In this document: positions 57,847-64,000 of the stretch, in pieces | How the letters are laid out: the number at the start of each line of letters is the position of its first letter | Numbering within the stretch: the stretch's first letter is position 1 | DNA from: Salvator merianae | Lineage: Eukaryota; Chordata; Lepidosauria; Squamata; Teiidae | Assembly: GCA_003586115.2 (NCBI GenBank) | Contig: QVOM02000025.1 | Coordinates: 88,953,449-89,017,448 of the forward strand | Length of the DNA stretch: 64,000 bases | Direction: 5' to 3' | Notes under the pieces: generated by a model | Told to the model about the DNA's origin: nothing | Database searches by the model: none | The model's input: the letters and a program-made list of their open reading frames with translations, nothing else | Program-made: the position numbers and the translations under genes

Positions 57847-58091
57847 AGCCAATGAGCCGGTTTGGCCTTGTGGTTAGCGTGTCAGACTCTTATCTGGAAC
57901 TCTCCTGGTTTGAGTTTGCACTCCTGAATGAAGCCAGCCGGGTGAGCTTGGGCTCGTCACAGCCCTGTTCTGAGTTCTCACAACTTCACAAGGTGTCTGG
58001 TGTGGCGAGAACAACAGAAGGTTTGTCAGACGCTTTGAGGCCCCTCAGAGTGAGAAAAGTGGGGTAAAAAACCCAACTCTTCTTCTTCTAG
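57847..58091 (+). mobile_element. Sauria-type SINE
   Basis: Head 'gagccggtttggccttgtgg' and 'ttagcgtgtcagactcttat' with A-box-like tggccttgtgg and B-box-like ggtttgagtttgc. Body 'gtgagcttgggctcgtcaca', 3' end 'gagaaaagtggggtaaaaaa' and a short (TTC)n. A different head but the same style of 3' end as 20843-21177. Confidence 0.8.
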
Positions 58092-58599
58092 GAGATGACA
58101 GTTTGGCCAAGAATGCAGCTACTGTTGCTGCTGAGGAATGACAGTGGAGTGGATTTCCACCCACCCTTCCAGTCCATAGCAGCTATTCTGGGCACTTCTT
58201 TGTCTCACAAAGCCACCTCAAAGCCCCACAGCTGGTCACCCGCACTAAAGATCCCCCCAGTGCCCACTCTGGCTATAGCTCAGATCCTGTCCTGATCTGG
58301 ATGGTGCCTTCATTCAATGGACTCCTGGGTTTGATTTGTGCAGAGCAGGGAGAGGAGAGCCTGAAAGCTCATGATCTTTTGTCCTAGAAGCATAGTGGGG
58401 GCTCCTTCAGTGCTTCCATAACTCAGTGCCATTGCTTGTTGACCTTTGGAACAAGCAATCTAAAGAGGGTTCCTTTGAGGACAGTGAAGGGATGCCAATC
58501 CAGGAGTCAGGAATTGTGATGCTAGAGGAAACTGCACAAGCATAGTAAGGCAGCCTCTGGCAGTCTTTGCAGGAGGGATTCCTAAAGCACTGCCAGAAT

Positions 58600-58900
58600 T
58601 GCATTAAGGCTCTTCAAAGCAGTAGTGTGCTGACCACACCTGCTGCTATTTCTGCCTGCGTGAACATCACCGTGGGGGAACCTTTGTTCCCAGGCTCTGA
58701 TGTTGCCAGCTAGGAGTCTTTGAAGGAGTCTGTGGGCCACTTCCTGTGCGCAAAGACTAAACTGGTCACTGCCAGTAGGAAGACAGTGGACCAGGTGAGT
58801 CTCCTCAAGCGGCAGTTGCACAGCAGCAGAAGGACTGCAAGAAGAGCGGGGTTGTCCTGTCGGACCAGGTGCCAAGAGGAGGGGCTGCTAATAGTGCCGA
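58600..58900. repeat. Interspersed family S, copy 4
   Basis: 'ctcttcaaagcagtagtgtg', 'tctgatgttgccagctagga' and 'gggccacttcctgtgcgcaa' match 18848-19165. Confidence 0.55.
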
Positions 58901-59102
58901 ACGCGCAGACGGCTGACAGTCTCACCTTACTGTGCATGCAGAGCATTAGAAAACAGTCCGTGGCACCAGTCCAGGGTCAGAAAAGCCAGTATCAGAAGCA
59001 CAGGTTTGAGGATGATCTGGGAGGCAAGGTAACAGGTCAGAATATGGGTCAGGAGCCAGGGCACACGGACAAGGAATCAGGAGGTCACCAAGAAAAGAAC
59101 TG

Positions 59103-59500
59103 ATTGCCAGCAACAGGTTGCGTGGGTCTGTTCTGGCTTTTTATCCTTCCGAATCAGGCTTGGAGTCGGCCAGGTGGGAAGGATGTGGGCAGCGTTCTTT
59201 AGTCTTTTGCTGCTGTCTTAAAGCCCTACGCCACTTCACCTTTTCCAGCCTGTGTTGGCTGGGGAGGGGCCTCTCCAACTCTGAGCCCGGGGAGTCTGTC
59301 CCAGTGGGGTCAGGGTCCTCTGGCTCTGAAGGGCCCTCGTGTCCCAGTGCCTGGTCCTCCTCTGAGGATTCAGAGGACTCAGCTTCCTCAGGCACAGGGC
59401 GGGGCACTACAAGGATGGGCACCAATAGGAAGCTTATTCTTGCTCTATCTTTAAAGTGCTTTAAGAAGTGCTTATGGTGCAATGGCAACTAGATAAGTGT
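59103..59500 (-). repeat. Acidic-ORF repeat, copy 2
   Basis: The minus-strand frame 59488-59141 reads 'RPVPEEAESSESSEEDQALG', later 'EPEDPDPTGTDSPGSELERP' and a basic stretch 'KVKWRRALRQQQKTKERCP', ending in a stop. The last part matches the copy at 2330-2470. An acidic then basic layout would suit a gag-like or nucleic-acid-binding peptide, but no known domain is recognised. Confidence 0.5.
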
Positions 59501-60162
59501 GGGACTGTCCAGATGCCACACAGAGTCAGTGCACCCCTGGTGTCACTCGTGCGCAGAGTTGGACTGCCCCTCCACACTCATGCAGCCTTCGCGGCACCAT
59601 AACGACACAATGCAGATCTTACTTCTGGGCAGCTCCTTCAGCAAAGAAGCTGGAAAGGAGACGGCTGTCATATGACTGCAGCATCTCCATTTTGCCTCCT
59701 TAAGGGATGGCTTAATTAAGGCTTGACTGAACAAAAATCCAGAGAGAATCTACAAACATGCGTGCACCCCATGGAGGGAAGCGCTTCTGCGTCTCTACCC
59801 CAAACTCCTTCAAAATCAGCAGGGGGAACAACTGGATAATGTTGTTCTCAGAAGTGCTGTCTCCCTTCGGGGAAAATGGGATGAAGAATTTGGAGCACGA
59901 CAGGTGGGCCTGACACTGTTTTGCAAAAGGGTAGAGAACTCCCCCCAGGGCCTCTTTTGCTCCATAGGCCTGCAGACACGATACAGGAACATCTGTCAGT
60001 CATAAGAGCTGCCTTGTGGGGCCAGACAAAAAGCACATCTGTGCATTTGAGAGCCGGCTTCCCACATCAGCCAGCCAGAGCTTTAGACGTGCAGATTTCT
60101 CATGGACATTTGGCACTGGAATTAGGGACAGAAATTCCCGACATGCTTGTTTGACTGTTCTT

Positions 60163-60489
60163 AGATGCGATCACACAAAGGGTTTTGGAGCATCCATTTT
60201 CTGAGATTGCCCCATCTGTAGATGAAGGGAAAAAGCACACCAGTTTTCTGTTGATCTGATTGGTCAGCAGCTGAAACAAGCTAGAATTGGCTAGGAGCCT
60301 TTGTAGCTTCCCACCCCATCCACCCCAAACTCTCTGTATCACCCCGAGTGATATTTTCATGTCTACAAAAGGAATCCATAAACAGAGACTTGGGAACACA
60401 GTAAGCATTTTTTATATATATTATCCGTCTGTCCCTAGAGCCTCAAATGCATCCTGGAGGTGCCCATTTTAGCGTGTCTGATCACACCC
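60163..60489. repeat. Family W repeat, copy 2
   Basis: Left end 'agatgcgatcacacaaag', right end inverse 'gggtgtgatcagacacg': 11 of 15 positions agree. Shares the 'ttggctaggagccttt' and 'ccgtctgtccctagag' blocks with 47010-47443. Confidence 0.55.
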
Positions 60490-61197
60490 ATAATTAATAA
60501 GAAGCTGTATCCATGTATAATCACAAGGGAAGAATAATTCATTAGCAGGATAAGAGGATTTTGTTGCTGCTGGTGTACCGGCTGTGCTTTAGATGTAGTG
60601 AAGAGTTTTTGTTATATCCATTATCTTTTAGTTTGCTCTGTACTCTACAACCTTTGTCAGTGTCCACACTTCCTGAAAATCCATAAGATCCTCATACAAC
60701 CTTTTCTGGAAGCTGTTGATTAACACGAAGTCCTTTGACTTGAAATCCTTTTTTAAAGGAAAAAAGACAAAAGGAAGGATCTTTAAAACAAAGCCAGAGC
60801 TGCACACATCTTCACTGCTTGTTACCTAACAGTGATAACTTGCACAGTGGGAATGGTGAGGCGCCAGGGAAGAGACGATGCTCAGAACCTTGGCTTTGCT
60901 CTCTCTAAAAGGCATTTTTATCTGTAGTCGATCAAAAAGCTGCTTGAAAAGATCAAAGGTGAGGCTCTACAGTAGCTAGATTTCCTGGTTTCTCAGATTG
61001 AGGAATGAGGAGGAGGAGAAGGAGGAGGAGGAGGAGAGGGGGTTCCTTAAACAAAGCCAGCAAGTTGTTCTGTCCCAGGCACTTGGCTGTCAACCTCCCT
61101 TTCACGGCTTTTCCATGCTCACTTCCATCATTTGAAATGGATAGTCCAGTGTTGTTGTGCTAGTGGATAAATAAATAAATATATAAGACAGAAGCTT
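60490..61197. other. Single-copy stretch, no gene seen
   Basis: Even composition, no repeat match. Contains a (GGA)n-like run at 61008-61040. Confidence 0.35.
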
Positions 61198-61322
61198 TAT
61201 CCAGATGTTGTTTATTCATTATGCTATTTTTTTGGATATTCTGGAATATAGCACTTCTGGGACTACTTTATTTTGGAATATTCAAAAATAGTAGAATAAG
61301 TCAGCCATGTCTGGATGCAGCC
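61198..61322. mobile_element. Family V foldback MITE, copy 2
   Basis: Arms 'ttatccagatgttgtttatt' and 'aataagtcagccatgtctgg'. Interior 'ggatattctggaatatagca'. Relative of 35208-35321. Confidence 0.62.
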
Positions 61323-61474
61323 AGAATGAATGAATGAATATCTGGCATTGGATAATCCGGAAGCCCCAAGTTCCTGAAAGAGGGACTCTAGGAAAGTTTA
61401 TTTTGACTCTGCTGTATGCCAGGAAGCCACCTTCAAGAGTCAAAAGCATGTTTCTAGATTGCCCCTCTCCGGAG

Positions 61475-62146
61475 TTTGCTTATTTGACTTATTTATATGC
61501 CACCCATGAGAAATGGATGATGGTAGGAAGATATTTAGAGACATATGCACAGCAGTGGAAAATGCCGAAAACTCCATTGTTGGAAGATTGGATTACAAAG
61601 CTGATGGATTTTGCAGAAATGGACAAACTGATAAATTTACTTAGGGATAAAACTACATCAAACTTGTTAAGAATTGGTGACCTTTTATCGACTATCTACA
61701 GATATCAGAGAAAAAACTATCATTGGCAGGCTCTGAGGAACGATGGGTGACAAGACATTGGTGCACTAAAAGAATAAACAAGAGGAGTGGAAGGTTAAAG
61801 ATACCAATCAATTATTCAGAAGAAGATTGGAAGTCATCAATTAGCAACGAAGTGTAAATTTTTGTCAATTGGTATTTTTAGAACAGTTCTATATAATAAG
61901 AGGTTTTATACTTAATAAATATTTATTTATTTATTTTAAAGAAGATATTTAGAGACCAACTCCGGGAGCAATCGTCTGAAATGGAAGCTACAGGAAATCT
62001 TCCATATGTGATTTTTTCCCCCAATAATTAGAATCATGTAAGGGGGGGAAGGAAAGGAAGGGAGTAAAGTGGGACAAGTATGGAATCAAGATGTACTGAT
62101 TGTGTAAAATGAAAAATGTGAAATGTGAAATGATAATAAAAAAGTT
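61475..62146 (+). mobile_element. L1-type LINE, ORF2 C-terminus and 3' UTR
   Basis: The plus frame to 61750 reads 'YAQQWKMPKTPLLEDWITKL', then 'MDFAEMDKLINLLRDK' and 'NYHWQALRNDG' with a stop: the typical C-terminal pattern of L1-clade ORF2 proteins. The 3' UTR holds a G-rich polypurine tract at 62041-62063 ('gggggggaaggaaaggaagg') and ends with 'gataataaaaaag'. 5'-truncated, so not active. Family match is by recognition of the pattern. Confidence 0.75.
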
Positions 62147-62213
62147 ATTTTTATATCTCTGTCTAGTATATCTCTATCTCTATCTCTAACTCTATCTCTA
62201 TCTCTATCTCTGG
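62147..62213 (+). repeat. (TCTATC)n microsatellite, left block
   Basis: Begins right at the L1 3' end and runs to the foldback element at 62214. Confidence 0.9.
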
Positions 62214-62391
62214 ACCTTTCTGCACTTGGCCTTATACCAGATTATATCCTGGAATAGGGACCTGCCATCTGCATGCTAGTAGGAACTATGGCAGGCCCCA
62301 TGCAGGACCTGCTGTAAACTTCACTAGTGTGCGGATAGCAGGTCCCTGTTCTGGGATATGATCCAGAATAAAGCCAAGTGCAGAAAGGGCC
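62214..62391. mobile_element. Family P foldback element inserted in a microsatellite
   Basis: Left end 'ggacctttctgcacttggcc', right end 'ccaagtgcagaaagggcc'. Arms 'attatatcctggaatagg' and 'ccctgttctgggatatgatc'. Both flanks are tctatctct, so the duplication could be 3 or 9 bp (the array hides it). Confidence 0.85.
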
Positions 62392-62489
62392 TCTATCTCT
62401 ATCTCTATCATCTATCCAAAGATGTATAGAGATAGAGACAGAGACAGAGACAGAGACAGAGACAGAGACAGAGACAGAGATAGAGATGC
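62392..62489 (+). repeat. (TCTATC)n then (GAGACA)n microsatellites
   Basis: A short tctatc block, a unique 'ccaaagatgtatag' spacer, then gagata/gagaca units to 62489. The right block is close to the inverse complement of the left, so the two could pair. Confidence 0.9.
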
Positions 62490-63215
62490 CACCCATAAGC
62501 CTAAAAAAAGACATTCAGAGTGGCTTACACCATAGAGTCACTCTCCATTACACCATAGTGTAATGGCTTACACCATAAACTCTCCATATCTGAATCCGGG
62601 CTTGTGGAAAACAGTATTGCCATCCCAGGATCAGGTCCACTCACGTGATTTGGACGCCTTGGTCAGTCTGCTTCTTCAGATCAGAAAGGCTGCACAATGG
62701 TAGAGCAACATTTGCTGGAAGAAAAGAAAACAGGAGCTCCCCACTCCCCAGCAGGTTCAACCCCCAAATTCCCCAAACCCTCCAAATTCTACAATAATAC
62801 TAAAGAACCCTGTAAATGAGGGCTGGCAAAGATCTGAGCTGGACTCTTAGGAATGCCTGTGTCTGCCCACTCTTGGGGGAAAAAAGGAATCGAAAAGTCC
62901 TTAGGAAGTGAACACGCCCTGTCTCCACCTCTCTAATTAAGGACTGCTGATGCGGGTGAGAGAGTGAGCCGATTTAATGGGCAAGAGATTATAGCAATTA
63001 AAGAATGGGTTTCTTCAACATTGTAGCGTAGGTCTTTCTCTCCTGCAAATGTATTACAGTGGGATGAAGGGAAAAAAGAGGGTTTGAAAAAATGGGACAG
63101 AAGAGCTTTTATTGTGAATTGTCAAACATCTCTTAGACATGCAGTATGAAACTATGGTGGTCCATCTTTATAACAACATACCATTTAGAGCAAAACTTGT
63201 ATATAAGGAGATTTT
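62490..63215. other. LINE-end scrap, then non-coding DNA
   Basis: 62485-62560 ('gccacccataagcctaaa', 'gagtggcttacacc') looks like the inverse of a LINE 3' end. The remainder is unrecognised. Confidence 0.35.
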
Positions 63216-63491
63216 GGGCTTATTTGCATTCACTACTAGCAAGCATCAAGGAGGCTTCTGAGCATCCGGGAGTGGGTTTCATCTGCTCCTGATTGCTGGT
63301 GCAGTAATTAGTAGTCTGGAACTTTACCTGAAGCCATCCAGTGTCCCAGGCCCGATCGGGGCATCGCACAGTAGCTGACTTCAGATGCATTTGTAGGCCC
63401 CGTAGTGTGGATGTTGCCCGCACGTTGGGGTCTATTCCACCTTAGAATGGGACAGTTATCCCATTCTAAGGTGTAAAGTGCGAATACGCCC
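63216..63491 (+). mobile_element. Family Q DNA element, internally deleted
   Basis: Left end 'gggcttatttgcattcacta', right end 'aaagtgcgaatacgccc'. Contains 'gatgttgcccgcacgttggg' and 'ccttagaatgggacagtt'. Flanks ttt and att. Confidence 0.65.
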
Positions 63492-64000
63492 ATTGACTTC
63501 AGTGGAAAACGGGGATGAGAGAAATGCATTGAGAATATCCAAGGACTTTGGTTAGGCTGGGGCTTCCTTTAGTTCCTGTGACTTAAATGGGGAATTGGGC
63601 TGCTGCTAGATATGGGAGAAATGCTAGCAGGTTGCCAGAATTGAGGCCTCAGTGCAGTGATGGGGCTCTGGCAGTCTGGCAGCCACTTAATTTGAAGTGA
63701 AAATAGTATGGGAGAGCCTGCGCTGTATTTACTTATCCAGCATGTTTTTGATGTAGAAAATGTTTGATGAGGTTCCTCCAGTGCTGGACTGGTAGCAGCT
63801 TCTGGGAACTCACCAAATGCATGAAAACGGAACAAAAATGAAAGAAAGGGGGCATGTGTGTGCTGCTACCAGTCTGTTGGGGGAGGAGGCTTGTCAGGCA
63901 TCCAGTAAGCCACAGGAAGGCTGGTGGAGGCCCATGTGTGTCTGGTGGACCACACCAAGAGGCAATGCCAGTGTTCCTTTAAGTTCTGGCGTTACCTTTC
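63492..64000. other. No recognised gene
   Basis: Non-coding to the window edge. Confidence 0.35.

Noticed and set aside
59118..59492. Plus-strand 124-residue Ser-rich protein
   Set aside because: Antisense shadow of the acidic minus-strand repeat frame.
1..64000. CRISPR array, operon, phage or plasmid features
   Set aside because: Repeat spacing is irregular, composition and repeat types are vertebrate, and no prokaryotic gene is seen.
1..64000. Intact endogenous retrovirus
   Set aside because: No gag, pol or env domain, primer-binding site or paired LTR was recognised; only the two-copy acidic-ORF repeat is LTR-element-like.

Overview
This is a window of nuclear genomic DNA from a vertebrate, most likely a squamate reptile (lizard or gecko type). 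The basis is the interspersed repeats I recognise by eye: CR1 3' ends of the squamate type ('gccctgctggatcaggcc', with 'ctagtccagcatcctgtc'), tRNA-derived SINEs with (TTC)n tails of the Sauria-SINE kind, an L2/CR1-type APE endonuclease remnant, an L1-type ORF2 tail, an RLE-type LINE tail and many non-autonomous DNA transposons. There is no prokaryotic gene organisation, no CRISPR array and no intact transposase, reverse transcriptase or viral gene. Nearly all open reading frames here are chance ORFs in repeats or introns.

The one host-gene signal I can support is on the minus strand near 38.26-38.84 kb. A CpG-rich block ends in a short first coding exon (ATG at 38299, 13 codons of a signal-peptide-like sequence, splice donor at 38259). 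Its later exons would lie at lower coordinates. I could not identify any, so about 38 kb at the left is read as first intron or intergenic DNA and everything right of about 39 kb as upstream flank. I do not recognise the gene.

Layout: 0-12 kb holds tRNA-type SINEs, an acidic-ORF repeat, CR1 copies on both strands and members of several MITE families. 11-32 kb and 45 kb carry six copies of a GC-rich, almost perfectly palindromic element of about 185 bp. Five have two ends, four of these have exact 8-bp target duplications (hAT signature), and one contains the only assembly gap. 14.8-16.3 kb is a decayed LINE endonuclease region. 17 kb holds a foldback element nested in another copy of itself. 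20.7-21.3 kb is a SINE inside a CR1. 23.7-24.2 kb is an L2-like LINE tail. 41-52 kb is dense in GGGCC-ended elements with 3-bp target duplications. 55.9-58.1 kb has two SINEs. 61.2-62.5 kb has an L1 tail, an adjoining microsatellite and a foldback element inserted in that microsatellite.

Nothing here forms a working pathway. The interest lies in the mobile-element biology: the palindromic hAT family whose two arms share copy-specific variants, a large set of GGGCC-ended families with 3-bp duplications, tandemly duplicated CR1 tails with a repeated junction, and the unnamed secreted or membrane protein gene start at 38.3 kb. Family letters used below (P, Q, R, S, T, U, V, W) are my own labels for repeats recognised by comparing copies inside this window.
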